Source: Gymnopus androsaceus JB14 | Taxonomy: Eukaryota; Basidiomycota; Agaricomycetes; Agaricales; Omphalotaceae | Direction of reading: 5' to 3' | NCBI GenBank assembly: GCA_009733575.1 | Contig: ML769477.1 | Location: forward strand, 1-64,000 | Length of the DNA stretch: 64,000 nucleotides | Shown here: in pieces, positions 21,557-33,372 of the stretch | How positions within the stretch are numbered: the first letter of the stretch is position 1 | How the letters are laid out: each line of letters opens with the position of its first letter | Notes under the pieces: generated by a model | Told to the model about the DNA's origin: nothing | What the model saw: the letters and a program-made list of their open reading frames with translations, nothing else | Databases searched by the model: none | Translations under genes and position numbers: made by a program

Positions 21557-22498
21557 TAATGTATCAAAGTCCTAGGTTATGTTTTTGTTTTTCATTCGGA
21601 ATATATATGAACACCGTGCGGGAAGTTTTTTCTTTCTTTCTTTTTAGCTCAATCTCAATTGGCAGCTAGTGAGAGGACTCCAACAACTGGAGTCATCAGT
21701 CTGTCTGGTACTAGCAACTTGAACATGATCCATATATACTTTCACAATGCGCTGAAATGTCTATTCTCTCACGCTTGTGAGAAGAAAGGGTGGAATATTG
21801 ACTAGAATTTCATAGAGAACTTGAAGTGCCAGAAGTATGTATCTTCGAGCTGTTTGAACTCCTACCTTGCCTAGGTGGATACCTCCAAATGTACCTCTCA
21901 CTTGCAAAGGTGTGGTTAGAGCGTCGTGCTAATATTCCAATGAGATCGCTAGGTGTCTTACATTATTCACGCGAAGGTCTTGGGTTCGATCCCCACGTTG
22001 GCCATTGGTTTGTAAGTCTATTTGTGTTTTTAAAGGAAATGTGAATGCCGTTCAGGGCATTTTTTTTTTGAATGCATTAGTTCAACCTTGGTTGACAGTG
22101 ACGGATAGGACTACCACTGACACCTGGTGTCCATAACTTACATTGTTGCAAGTACTGTAGCGAAAAATATCTAGAGCATACATGCCTTCACATTCGAGGT
22201 TCTTCATGTCTCTTCGTGTTCCAGACGCCGCGCCGCGCGTACCAATGAATACGAACTACGAATCTCGCCAGTTCAAAACACCAGCAGTGCACCTGAGTCT
22301 TGATCCTCAATAAAGTGACTCAAATCGCAAATCTCACGCGAAACAGGCCTAGAAAACCCCGAGTACACTCAAGTCTAGTCTATAAATGCCACAAGCTTCG
22401 GATGGAGAAGACACCGAAGGAGAAAGGATGACTATGCGCTACAGTATCTGACCCATGAACACAGGAAGCATCCCATCCGTTCCGGATACATTCCCGGC
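21557..22498. other. intergenic with tRNA-derived segmental copy
   Basis: It contains the 3' flank of the tRNA-Ile (to about 21735), a broken tRNA-Ile copy (21909-22004) and a related copy of its 3' flank (to about 22150). The remainder shows nothing recognisable. Confidence 0.5.
21909..22004 (+). pseudogene. tRNA-Ile pseudogene (5' acceptor lost, longer insert)
   Basis: The segment from ggttagagcgtcgtgctaat and the 3' half acgcgaaggtcttgggttcg...gttggcca are the same as in the tRNA at 21463. However, the 5' acceptor strand is replaced by unrelated sequence, and the intron position holds a longer insert. It should not fold into a functional tRNA. Confidence 0.8.
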
Positions 22499-22590
22499 GG
22501 AGCTGTACAATGAAAAATTATGTGACAAAGTGAGCAAGAAGGTACTTGGGGTGAAAGCAGAGGCGCATCGTTCAGCTAGCGGAGAGGAAG
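22499..22590 (+). repeat. dispersed repeat, inverted copy at 27478-27562
   Basis: The agctgtacaatgaaa ... ggggtg-aagc-gaggygc-tcgttc pattern is shared with the reverse complement of 27478-27562. In translation the two read alike (KV-GV-AE--RS), so it may be a relic of a coding exon, but no full gene could be assembled. Confidence 0.65.
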
Positions 22591-23073
22591 GTATTCGGTT
22601 TGTAGGCAAAGCGAATTTCGCGGAGAAGTGCCAGACAAGTACCAGAAGCAGCCGCAGAATAATCTATCTTCGAGTTGTTTTAGCATTAAAAAGTGCCATT
22701 TATTGATCTATAACGACATCACCTATGAGCTGCTTGAAGAATTCAAAGTCTTCAGGTACTGGCGATAGCGAAGAGGAAGAGATGTGGCGCTCGGTGCTCA
22801 ACTTGCTTGTAAGTTGGGTATGCACTAACGAACAAACCAAGCTGTTTCTCATTAAAATCCAGCCTTGTATGAGCTCTATGTGTATACGAATAATCCGCTT
22901 AGAGGCAGCGGCTCCGTCCTCTTCCTCGATTCAGAATCCTCCCGACAGGAATGTATTTTAAAAGTACAGACTGTACTGCATGGGGTAAGTATGCCGCTCG
23001 CAGCCGAAAAAAATGACTACTCACTTATAAAGGCACGGATAGAGATCATTTACATAAACCATCGATATCCACC
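22591..23073. other. intergenic 5' of GNAT gene
   Basis: Several short open frames (for example 22725-22961) are present, but no splice model gives a recognisable protein. A TATA-like box (tataaag) near 23026-23032 lies about 45 bp upstream of the acetyltransferase ATG. Confidence 0.4.
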
Positions 23074-23680
23074 ATGTTCGAAACAGAGCGTCTACATCTC
23101 CGAGCCGTACGCGAGGCAGACTTTGAAAATTTAGTCGCGATACGGAACCACCCCGGCGTCCAACAGATGTTGACTCCTGATTTTGTGGTTCCTCGAGGCG
23201 TCAACTTTGCGGAAAAACTTCGCGAATGGTATTCATCTGCACTATTCGATGCCATTATAGAGACCAAGGACAGCCATGAGTTTGTCGGTTTTGTCGCGCT
23301 GCTTAATGCGCAGACGAAGAATCGTGATGCAATGCTTGCTCTAGCTCTGCTTCCCGAGTTCTGGGGACGAGGATTTGCGACCGAGGTTTCACGATTTATC
23401 GTCGATTATGCGTTCCACCAGCTTGCTATGCATAGAATAACACTCACCGTACATGGAAATAACACTGCAGCCATCAGGGTGTACAACAAGGTGTGAGTGG
23501 TTTGCATTTTGGAGTGAAGAGATTGTCCGATTGAGATATTTTAGTGGCTTCGTTCAAGAGGGCGTTCAGCGAAAGGCGAATTGGATGGATGGAAAATGGC
23601 AGGACGTCGTCTGGATGGCAGTTTTGGATGAGGACTGGGAAGCTTCGAGGCAGGATAGGGCTGATATAAAGATTGTATGA
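23074..23680 (+). CDS. GNAT-family N-acetyltransferase
   Basis: Exons 23074-23492 and 23545-23680; 184 aa, one 52-nt intron with GTGAGT and TAG borders. It starts MFETERLHLRAVREADFENL, the usual RimJ-like opening. The acetyl-CoA loop is in LALLPEFWGRGFATEVSRFIVDYAF (about residues 90-114; the R-G-x-A core is visible), followed by LHRITL-type and NTAAIRVYNKVGFVQEGVQRKA segments. The intron falls inside the conserved VYNKVGF motif, which is why an unspliced reading stops early. It probably acetylates an N-terminal or small-molecule amine; the substrate is unknown. Confidence 0.92.
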
Positions 23681-24726
23681 TAAAACCGTAGTGCTGTGAA
23701 CATCATGGTCCATTGAACTCAAAAACCCAAAAACAACTTGATCACCCGGTCTGATGACGTCCTTTAGAATCTATCCAGTGTGGTAGAGTGAGACCCATTG
23801 AGCCCTGATGCACTAGGACTAGCGTTACGAGCAACGTCGTTGAGGTCAGCAGTAGTAGTGGAGCCTCTTCCATCAGAATCAACGATATACGCCATAAATG
23901 TTCTTCTACTCTTTGATGGGAACCAGACTAGCCAGGCAATGCAATAGCCCGGGATAGCTCCAGATAGCGCCCAACAAACATATCCAATGCAGCTGGATAC
24001 ATCTTTCTGAAACTGGACATTCCAGCTGAGGTTTGCAAATCAAAGTCCGCTGAGTAACGCCGGGGACTGTCATAAAACATCGCTCAACTAGTAGGTAGCC
24101 CTGGCTGATCATAGTGAGAATATTCGATAGATAAATGGCTCTCTCACGTCGTACTTAGAATGGTTGACAAATGCTTCTAAGAGTTCTGCGTGTAGCTGCC
24201 GTGAACACCAGTACTAGTCGACTAGGAAATTGTTCGGAGTCGAGATATGGCGCGCGATTCTCCCCTTCCTAGGTGTGGTAGCGGTTAGCACCGCTCAACT
24301 GGCGCTTTTATTTTTTTTTCTTCACACAGCCACAGAGCGTCTTTCGGGTACCGACTGTACAGCTTGAACTTTCTTAATACCTCAATTATCGAGAAGTTGA
24401 CCACAAAGTCCCGAAGTCCAAATCATCAATCTCCTGCTCTTCCTTGCACGAAATATATACCACCCTGCTAGTATTGGCCAGCTGATTCTGTGCAATGCTC
24501 GTGACCATGTCTACAGTTCCGTCATCGCCGGCCCCTTTCTCTCGCTTGCGAGGCACTATGTTATTGCGAGTAGCGGCGAGCTATCCCAACTAGAATAATT
24601 ACCTGCCCATGATATATTGGAGGATGTGGTAAGGGCTCAAATCAGAAGTCTGATCCTACCTCTTTCGTATAAACATGGAGACTGCACAATAATTTATCTC
24701 TCTCAAATCCATACGATTGTTCCACT
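23681..24726. other. intergenic between GNAT and P450 genes
   Basis: No gene seen. A short segment at 24272-24305 (gtggtagcggttagcaccgc) resembles a tRNA D-arm, but no tRNA can be built from it. Confidence 0.45.
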
Positions 24727-26884
24727 ATGCTGACGAAAGTGCTTGTCGCTGTGTGCATTTTGTTTATTGGACGTTTGTTAATGCGGCGAAGACAACCTCC
24801 ATTGCCTCCTGGGCCCAGAGGTTGGCCGTTGATTGGGAATATAACGGATTTCCCAACGTCTTGCGAATGGGAGGTGTTTACCAAGTGGGGAGAAAAATGG
24901 GGTGAGTAGATACTTCGTTACCTTGGAAATTTTACGGTTAACCTTTGGCTCTCAGGTGATCTTCTTTCAGTGTCTGTTTTCGGTACGCTGTTGAATGGTG
25001 AATCTAAATTGGAGTAGCTCTCCATTTCTTCTCTAGGTACGACCTTTGTTGTAATCAACTCCTACGAGCGTTGTCAAGAAATGCTTGAGAAAAAGAGCAA
25101 TGTCTACTCCGATAGGCCCTATATTCCAATGGCAACAGAGCTCAGCGAGATGAGGGTATGTAGGCTGTTATCTCTGAAGTGTCTTATTCATGGTGAAATT
25201 ATGTCAGGACCTTATGGGGCTTCTTCCATACGACAATCGTCTCAAGTCCTATCGCCGTCTATTTCACCAAGAGCTGGGTAGCAGTTCCGGGGTCCGAGAA
25301 TTCTTCCCGCAGGAAGAGCGTCTAGGCAGACAATTTCTCAGACGCGTGTTGAATAATCCGGATAGGCCTCCTTGACCATTGCTTCCAGTACGCCTAATGT
25401 CACTACTTATAACGCACTAACATTAATGATCCACTCAGACACTCTGGTGCTACCATTCTTCGCATTGCCTACGGCTATGAAGTGGAAGAATCTAATGATC
25501 CTTTTGTTAATATCGCCAATACTGCGATGGATCATTTCAATCGTGCAACTACTCCGGGATCATTCCTTGTCAATCGGTTACCTATCCTTCTCAAAATTCC
25601 AGATTGGTTCCCTGGCACTGGATGGAAGCGTATTGGACGAGAATGGGCAAAGGATTACTGGACAATGATGGACGAACCGTTTAACTTTGTGAAGAAACAA
25701 TTGGTAGCTTGGAATTTCAACGATCCAGGATTGAATGTTCATACGGAATTAGTCGGAAGGAACTGCAGATGATTCGTTCACCGCAAAGTGGTTGAAGAAG
25801 AAAATTTCACCACAGGAAGAGCTCGACCTCAAATTTTCCTCAGGTTCAATGTTCGCTGGTATGCTGGCTTGGATTACGCTTTGGTCACTGTTATTGACTC
25901 TCTTCTTCATATCCTAGGTGGATCTGAAACCGTTCGTCTCCTCTGCTGAGCATTGGATATCACTGACTCTGAACTGTTTACCTTAGACCGCAGTCACTTT
26001 TTGTGTGTTCTTTCTCGTCATGGCTATGTTCCCTGAAGTTCAGAACAGAGCCCAGGCAGAGCTGAACTCAGTTGTTGGACAGGACCGCCTCCCCTCGTTC
26101 GAAGATAGAGACCGGCTACCTTATGTAGAGGCGGTATGCAAAGAGGTGATGAGATATCATGCTGTAGCTCCCAACGGTAATAAGCTTTCGTGATAACTGT
26201 AGAGTTGTCACTGGTTGAAAGATGTCTACTTTAGGTGTTCCCCACTGCACGGTGCGCGAAGATGTACACGATGGAATGTTCATTCCCAAGGGCGCTATCA
26301 TTTTTTCTAACATTTGGTGAGCAAGACCTTGACCTCATCCACTCATCGCAACATCGAGCCTCAAGGCTTATTGATAGGAGCATGACACATGATCCAAAAG
26401 TGTATAAAAAACCAATGGAATTTAATCCTGGCAGGTTTCTTGGAGATGCTCCTGAGCAAGATCCAAAGGAAATAGTTTTTGGTTTCGGAAGAAGGTTTGT
26501 TCAAATCCTTCTTGTTCGTCCTCCGCCTCAGAAACATTTGTTCTCTTTGGCATTTCTAGAGTCTGTCCTGGTAAGAAACAATTTGTGCTGGTTAAATATT
26601 GGCTAATTGAATGCATAAACCCTCTAGGCCGTTTGCTTGCGGATGCCTCCATATTTATCACGTTGGCAATGAGCCTAGCGGCATTCAAGGTCACTCCGTG
26701 TGATGGCGAAGAACCTTTGTCATTGAAGAGTAAACCTGGTATTATAAGGTGCGTTCAACTACTCCAAAACCTCTGGATTTATTTACAATGCTTCCACTAC
26801 TTGTACAGTCATATTCATCCATTCAGGTGCAGGATAGTACCCAACATGGAGAAAGAAAAGCTACTCGCTCTAATCCGTTGTTAG
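24727..26884 (+). pseudogene. cytochrome P450, recognisable but with two frameshifts
   Basis: Twelve exons are traceable (24727-24901, 24956-24982, 25037-25155, 25208-25387, 25439-25858, 25918-25931, 25987-26176, 26235-26316, 26378-26494, 26560-26570, 26628-26748, 26827-26884), about 500 aa. An N-terminal membrane helix leads into the LPPGPRGWPLIGN hinge. A VFGTTFVVINSYE stretch, an LFHQELGS C-helix region, the I-helix AGGSETTAV, the ExxR motif in KEVMRYH, the FNPGRF region and the heme loop FGFGRRVCPG are all present. It resembles basidiomycete 'O-methylsterigmatocystin oxidoreductase-like' P450s; the reaction is unknown. The frame breaks by one base near 25370 (before LLDHCFQ) and again near 25765 (before ADDSFTAKW). 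All catalytic motifs survive, so it is a young pseudogene or contains sequence errors. Confidence 0.87.
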
Positions 26885-27001
26885 TTTGTAACTTGTCATC
26901 GATCTGGAGATGTTTAGTCTAGATATTTCCTACTCCATAATACATGGATGAAGAACATTAGTGTTCAGTTCACTCGTGATAGATGACACAAATTACAATG
27001 A

Positions 27002-27330
27002 TTATGGATGAGTGTATTTCTGATACGAAACCAGATGCTATGATGGCTCTGTAACATTTACTAAACTGTTGAAGCTACCGTGCGTGCGGGATCGACACTT
27101 TAGATCTGTATATGGACTTGTTCGGAGTGTTAACGCGAAGGTCTTGGGTTCGATCCCCAACCTGACCATAGAGTGGTCACCTGTTTATTTAAAAAAAATT
27201 TCTAACACGTAGAGGAACACACAGAACAAGTATCAAAGATGAACGCTGTTCAGGAAGTCTTTTTAGCTCATCCTTGAGTGGCAGTTACTGAGATTACTAC
27301 CACAACTGTAACTAAGTACTGTAGAGGAAA
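27002..27330 (+). repeat. segmental copy of BTB-gene 3' end, tRNA-Ile and flank
   Basis: The start of this segment matches the last codons and 3' UTR of the BTB gene (tatggatgagtg-attt-tgatacgaaa, 21289-21320). The tRNA 3' half follows at 27129-27168. Then comes a flank resembling 21620-21700 (tttttagctcatcc-tgagtggcag). It is a shortened, diverged copy of 21285-21735 placed 5.7 kb away, on the far side of the P450 gene. Confidence 0.8.
27129..27168 (+). pseudogene. tRNA-Ile 3'-half fragment
   Basis: The stretch taacgcgaaggtcttgggttcg... through ...tgacca is the anticodon 3' arm, variable loop and T-arm of the tRNA-Ile at 21463. The 5' half is missing, and the acceptor 3' strand has diverged. 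Confidence 0.8.
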
Positions 27331-27477
27331 AGATGTTTAAAGATTTATACATACCTTATAATAAGTACCACAATACTTACTTGCTGTATAAGGCATGATA
27401 TGTAGTATGGAAAATATACTTAAACAATTATTCTGCTGCTGCTTCTGGGACCTTTCTATGAGATTCATTGCGCCGCA

Positions 27478-27562
27478 ACCCCCCCAACCGAACGACGCAC
27501 CTCCGCTTCCACCCCATACACTTTCTCTCCGCATTTTGTTGTAAATTTCATTGTACAGCTCC
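27478..27562 (-). repeat. dispersed repeat, inverted copy of 22499-22590
   Basis: The reverse complement aligns with 22499-22590 over about 85 bp. Orientation is opposite to that copy. Confidence 0.65.
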
Positions 27563-27997
27563 CTTCTCCATGTTGATTTTTTCCCACAAGCTCTTTAAAG
27601 ACCGTCTCCATCTCCGCTTCGTTTCTGGGACTAGATGACACATGGGACTCTCGGATCTCCGAGCCCTCACCTAATTGTTTGGACCGGACACTATGATACA
27701 TGGTCCGATGCATCGTAAGATGTTCGCCAACGCCACCACGCACAAAAGGAAATCGTAAACATGGTTCAAAAAAACCACAGCGGCGTTACACACGCAGGAA
27801 GAACGCGAGGAAGGAGTAAGGAGGTACAACCTAGACGCTTTTCATTATGCGTGAATTTTATCATACAGTAAGCGACTTAAACAACACATAGAAGTCAGGA
27901 TGGTAAAGACACATAGCTAGCTAGAGTAGCAACAGCAGCAGATAGATGGGAAAGGCAAGAAGGAATTTCGACCATCGATCCTACACAACCTCGCTCA

Positions 27998-29351
27998 TTA
28001 TAAGCAACCGACTCCACTTTCAACGCACCGAGAACCCACATGAACATGAAATGTTATATTTGCTGGGGCAAAATTATTGAGTGGGGCTACCTTCTCATCG
28101 GCCCACTTCTTTACTGCCGCTGGAATGCATGTCGTGTCCAGTTCAAAATTTAGCGTAATTTTTACTCTTTTTCGATTCGTGGCATTGAACTGCTTTTCAT
28201 TGGACAGAAACATCCATATGGCATCCCACTCAGAACGCTCCAGGTCGTCTAGGCATCGGACATGGAAGTGCAAAGCAATAAATTCGACGGTAAGGCAGGT
28301 GATGCTTGCAAGGAGTTCTGGAATGGAAGGGGCAGCGGAACTCGAAGCGGTGAGGTTGATATCGTCAATGTGGAGAGCTCGCAGAACAGTTTGGTCGGAA
28401 AGCGAAAATGATTTGAGCATGTTTTGTGAATCGACTGCTGAATCTAACGATATTTGGCATGTCAGTTGATTTGTTGAGAGATGGGAAGCTTACCACCGCC
28501 TTGGAGGAACGAGATCCGAAGACTCTCCAGAGTAGCTGAAAGTGTACACAGCCCACTCGAGACGTAAGGAAACATCTCCGGTGCACACCCTTTGAGCGAG
28601 AGACTATTCAGCCTCATGGCATTCGGTAGGCTCTGAGCACCAATGGAACCTAGAACTGTGGAAATTCCCTCGTCACTGAGCTCAATTTCCTTCAAACCTT
28701 CCGGAAGTCTTGCATGGTCGCCCGAATTGTGCGTCATACTGTACTCGGCATACTTCAGGAACTTCAAGCCCGCCTCTAATCGTTCTAGCGCAGGAAAGGC
28801 CCGAAGTACACAACAAAGTTGCCGCATATCGTGCAAAACTACTTTGCCCAACTGAAGACGAGTGACTTTGGTAAAGAGACGAGTAAGGGAGGCAATGATA
28901 CGGGATTGGAGCTCCAGAGAGAACTCTGTCCAGTCCATATTCCGCAAACAGAGGTACTGTATACCGCTAATGGCGGTGTCAATTTCGATTGCTGACTTGA
29001 ATGCAGATAGAAATTGGTCAAGCGCGGCAAGGGTTCTACTGCCTCGGTAATGGTAGTACCTCCGGGCGGAACATGTTTGCTGGCTTTGGATTGTGACTGT
29101 CGAGCAGTAAGACTGCAGTTGATATCGAGTTGATGGATGTGGGATGGAATGGTAGAAGATGAATGAGAAATCAAATCGACAAAGGTATGTGACCGCCATG
29201 GATTCAAATGTACGGTTCCGAATAGCAAATGTCTTGTACGAGCTATCCAGGTTGAGCAGACCAGCGAGCACGTTGCCAGAGTTTTTGGGTCGTCAGAGAG
29301 GTGGTCAAGGACGATTTCAACGACTTCCATTGGGACGACGAAGGACATCAT
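27998..29351 (-). CDS. F-box protein
   Basis: Complement of exons 29060-29351, 28494-28991 and 27998-28443; 411 aa, introns of 68 and 50 nt, phases consistent. The N-terminus MEVVEIVLDHLSDDPKTLATCSLVCSTW (from about residue 8) is a clear F-box that would dock on Skp1 in an SCF ubiquitin ligase. The remainder is Leu-rich with irregular repeats (LTRLFTKVTRLQLGKVVL, ALERLEAGLKFL, LKEIELSDEGIS, LRALHIDDINL), as in mushroom F-box/LRR-like proteins; the target is unknown. The first intron was placed where the open frame shifts; its gtactacc start and gtcag end fit. Confidence 0.88.
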
Positions 29352-29772
29352 GGTTGGAGTTTGAAGGGACTGACATTCGGAATGCAGGTTCTTATAGTAC
29401 TACGATGCTGTGGAATAAAGTTATTGATCAGGACACTCACATGTCCATCCTCCATGGGGTCACTGACTCCAAAACGTTAACCGCCATTGCACTCAAATAC
29501 AATTATACAGTTCCGTAAATGCCAAGGCCCAAGGGTCACTCGAAACGAAAAGTGGAAACGGATGAGAGTGGGGTACAGGGCTGGGCGGATCCACAGTGGT
29601 TGCAATAGCACTAGATATGGCCTACTTCGTAAATCGAAGAAGACGGCATCGTGGAGGAGATTAGAGAAGGAGTCAAGTCGGCGCTTGTATTAGCGCCAAC
29701 GTTTCTCTTCGTGACTCCACTTTCGAACCATCCATCCTAGAATTGCTGGGCAATTCCTCGTGGTCCTACTGC
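29352..29772. other. intergenic between divergent F-box-like genes
   Basis: Nothing recognised; it must contain the promoter of the minus-strand F-box gene. Confidence 0.4.
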
Positions 29773-31430
29773 ATGGCGCAGTACCTATCCCAAACACGTC
29801 TCGAAGAGCCGATCTGGCTGGAGCCGGGAGATGTAACCTTCCTTCGAACACGAATATCCGAAACGGAGACTCAGGTGGAGGGCCTGGAAAGTCAGATGAG
29901 CGCTTAAACGCGCATACGATGCTCAGGCGAGCGAACTTAGACGTGCATACGATGCTCAGCTGCACGCACTCAGAAGTTCATTCGAAGCTCAGATCTCCGA
30001 GCTAACGCGTCAAAAAGATACGAAACTCGTCGAGATTGCTTCCTACCGAAACATTTACTCGTCTGTTCGTCGGGTTCCGCAGGAGATTCTCTCTAAAAAC
30101 CTTGAACTTTATTGTCTCCCAGAGACGGTATCTGGGATTCCAGACAGAATATCATCTGGCAAACCTCTACCCTTTCTCGCGTGTGTCGCGTGGACCGCTC
30201 ATACTACTCCTCGACTCTGGTCCACGCTGTGCTTGTCCTGGTTAAAGCATCACAATGTCTTCGAAAGGGACGTTGCGTGGGTAAACAGTGGGTTGACCGG
30301 TGTCAAGGTCTTCCTTTGGACCTGTATCTTAAATTTCCCATCGATGACAAGCTTTGCAGTGGCGCAACCCAACTTTTCGAATCTATCTTACGCTTTCGTA
30401 ATAAAATCCGATTGTTGGACGTTTGCGGGGGGCTTTCATTTTAAGTATCTTCCTCTTTTCCATCTGCGAGATTCTTCCCTATCACTCTTAGAAGAAGTTC
30501 GCTTCTCCCTTTATGAATCCTTGCAGGATGAGTACACCTTTGCGGACTTACTGCTTCATTTTCCTCACGGAATCGATACACTGTTAGGCGCACCAAAATT
30601 ACGATGCGTCAGAATCGAGGAGTCCAATGAAGTCTCTATTCTGAGGGCGTTGGTGCTTCCTGCTGAACAATTGACCTCATTGGATATCGACTCTGCAAGT
30701 CATGATATAGAACGGTACGTCTACTTGGACATGCTACCGCGCCGATGTGGGAATCTGGTCAACCTCAAGGTTCTTTATGATTTAGAAATTGGCCCGGTGA
30801 CGTTTCCGTGCTCTGACAGCGCCATATTTCTCTCTGCATTACAGTCACTCCATATTTTTTGCCACGAAGTTCCACGTAAGAACCTCTTATGCTGCCTTCT
30901 TTCACCGTGTAAAGCCCACTAAGATGCAAGAAAGAGTAAAGAAAACTTAAAGGTACTTCTATGAATTCAATACATTCGGATTCATGGGCGCTAATCAATT
31001 CTCCTCTCAAGCGCATACGACTTCCAATGGCAAGTAAGATTTCACTTGCCTGAAATTATCGACATTAGACTTATTCCGCATCCTTCCATCTTTTACGACA
31101 GCTCGGTACCCATTCATTTATACAGGGACTCCCGGGATATCCGGTAAACATCAAAGTCTCCTGTTGCCATTCTGAGGAGCTTGCACAATTCTAGTGGCTA
31201 GTCTAACTCTGACTTCGTCGAATCCACATACTGAATCTTTGGTTGAAAATTCTTTAGATCCTCTGTTTCTCGATATTTTTTTCTGGCTTGTCCTCACTGA
31301 CACCAACCAAGGTTTTGATCATAGTAGTACCTGTGATATCGGGACGCCTACAGCTGCGGACGCCCACAAGTGCCTTCTGACCTTGCCCACTTATTACGGC
31401 CCCAATCTGCGTTCAAATTTCAAGTAAGGT
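29773..31430 (+). pseudogene. broken coiled-coil/F-box-like protein gene
   Basis: Family-like sequence can be followed through several frames. A MAQYLSQTRLEEPIWLEPGD start comes first, then a coiled coil with a 30-bp direct repeat (gcatacgatgctcag twice, 29913-29960). A YSSVRRVPQEILS F-box core, a DLYLKFPIDDKL stretch (about 30325) and a long LLEEVRFSLYESL...LTSLDID repeat region follow. Frame changes occur near 29905, near 30300 and near 30450 without plausible introns. The 3' part past 30920 is degenerate. It is most likely a pseudogene of the large mushroom F-box family. Confidence 0.65.
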
Positions 31431-31476
31431 TTGTGCATGATTTCGCACAGGTTGAGAGGGATGTTATAAGTAAGTA

Positions 31477-32542
31477 ATGAATGATCTCCAGCTCCAGACC
31501 ATGAACCTTATGGATGCTATAATCTGTGACACTGCTTCATCTTTACCGTTGGCGTTTGAGGCCTTACAGTCCTCCGATGTCCTCATCCTTGATAGCGAGG
31601 GGAAAGATCTCGGAATCCAAAGTGGTTCTCTCTCAATCGTTACTCTTCATATCCCCACCTCACAGAAAACCTACCTTTTTGACGTTCTCAATCTCTCTAC
31701 CTCTGACCTGCGTCCCATGTACAACCTGCTTGGAGTCTCCTTCTGTCACAAAGGTTGTCTTTGACGGTAGAATGGACTACAGTGCTCTCTACCACGAGAA
31801 ATCGGTGGCGATGCAAAACGTTGTCGACATGCAGATTGCGGATGTGCGCTCGCGCGTACTTAGAGGGGAGGGTAGAGATGAACAAATGGAGAGGTTGAAG
31901 GGATATATCCATGAGCCAGAGCTTCGAGGGACTCCAAGCAAATATTGGAGCGTCCAAAGGTTGAACGGTTTGAGTTATTGTGCAAAGGAACACAAAATCG
32001 ATATCGATGGATTTCCTGAGATCAATAGTGAGTAGTGCATACCTCTTGTTTTGGATTCCTTGAAATCGTGCATGTTTTATGGTTTAGTCGAGCACACGGC
32101 GTGGATGACTCGTCCACTCCCCGAAAAGTACACTCAGTATGCAACCATAGACGCCAAACTCATCAATGCTGTCTATGACGAGTTCAATCGCTTGGAGTAC
32201 ATCGATGATATCCTGCGGCAGCAAAGCATGCGCTATGTAACCATGTGGAAGGACCACCAACCTAGTTACAGGGATACGTACCATGCTCATGCTTTATTGC
32301 CGCTCGGTGTCTTGGACAATCCGACGTATTTTGTCCGAAGAGCATGTAACACTTGCCACAGAGAACTGCCCCAGGAGGCATTCTCCAAGACTGGCTGGCG
32401 TCTTGGCAAAAACCTGGTGTGCTGGGTGTGCGCTGCTCTCAAGTTCAGGAAGAGATCGCGCAGCCACTGGGATACTGACGATGAATATGAATACTATGAT
32501 TCTGACGAAATCTTCGGTTGGAGTGCTTATGATTCGGACTAG
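31477..32542 (+). CDS. DEDDy 3'-5' exonuclease-like protein, one frameshift
   Basis: Exons 31477-32027 and 32088-32542; about 335 aa. Exo I motif VLILDSEGKDLG (Asp and Glu), Exo II in VVFDGRMDY and Exo III YATIDAKLI (Tyr-x3-Asp) are all visible, matching RNase D/WRN-type DEDDy nucleases. A C-terminal CNTCHRELP...CWVC segment looks like a small zinc-binding module, and the tail is acidic. Between MYNLL and ESPSVTKVVFDG (near 31725) the frame shifts by one base with no intron possible, so the copy as read is broken. RNA or DNA end-processing is the likely activity. Mushroom genomes often carry several such genes (from memory). Confidence 0.78.
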
Positions 32543-33372
32543 CTTCTAGTTGAATATCTTGTATTTCTTCTATCATGTACTTATTGAGAATTATGTGCGC
32601 GTCGTGGTTGTAATCATTGAAATTTCCAGCCAACGTCGCAATGAGTTTCACGCAAGTCAGCATTGTAAAATCAAGAGCGTTACCTCCAGTGTTTCCTTGT
32701 TTGCTTTCGTCTACTACAGGAAATGCGGTTTACTATCGCTGTTCAAGACAAAGGTTGGACTCATCTTGACAGCTCGAGTTCGATACACGTCATTGACTCT
32801 GTCACTGCAGGAAGAATTAGTGAAGAAGGACGAAGCGACAGTAGTAATTGGGACTCTCGGTACGGACTAGCCTAGGAATCAGACGCTGTCTCATTTAAAC
32901 AGCTAGGCCGTTCTTTTTATAGTAAAACGATAGACCAAGCAAAAGTTCGGACGTAAGGTTCTACTCAAATGCGAAAAACCTTCAAAGATGCAAGAAGAGA
33001 CAAAGCAAACTATCAGTGTCGTTAGATGTACGGGTCCGATAAAGCGAGGATGGATTCAAGAGATAGAAAGGATGATCGGGAAGAGGTAGCAGTTCATATT
33101 TTGAGTCATCAGAGTTCGTTTGGTCGCCAGATATTGACACTTCCGCGATTTCTCTTTTTGAGTGGCTTCGCTATTAATTAGTTTCGAAGTACTAGTAAGT
33201 GTCATCTACTTATTGGGAATAATGTACAACAAATATCGATACAACCGTCAAGTACGTTGAGTTTCCTAAATACAATTTGAAGCTTTAGAGCCAAGGTCTA
33301 GTATCCTTGGATGAGTCGTGCAGAGTAGTCCGTCCGTCATTACAATACTGCAAAAGCCGCTCAAAAAACCAT
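32543..33372. other. intergenic between convergent exonuclease and MFS genes
   Basis: No gene or repeat recognised. Confidence 0.45.

Larger units (their letters stand above)
26885..27997. other. intergenic with segmental copies
   Basis: It holds a degenerate copy of the BTB 3' end plus tRNA-Ile plus flank (27002-27330) and the inverted dispersed repeat (27478-27562). The rest shows no gene. Confidence 0.5.

Noticed and set aside
24272..24305. tRNA-like D-arm sequence
   Set aside because: No acceptor or T-arm can be found at the right distances.
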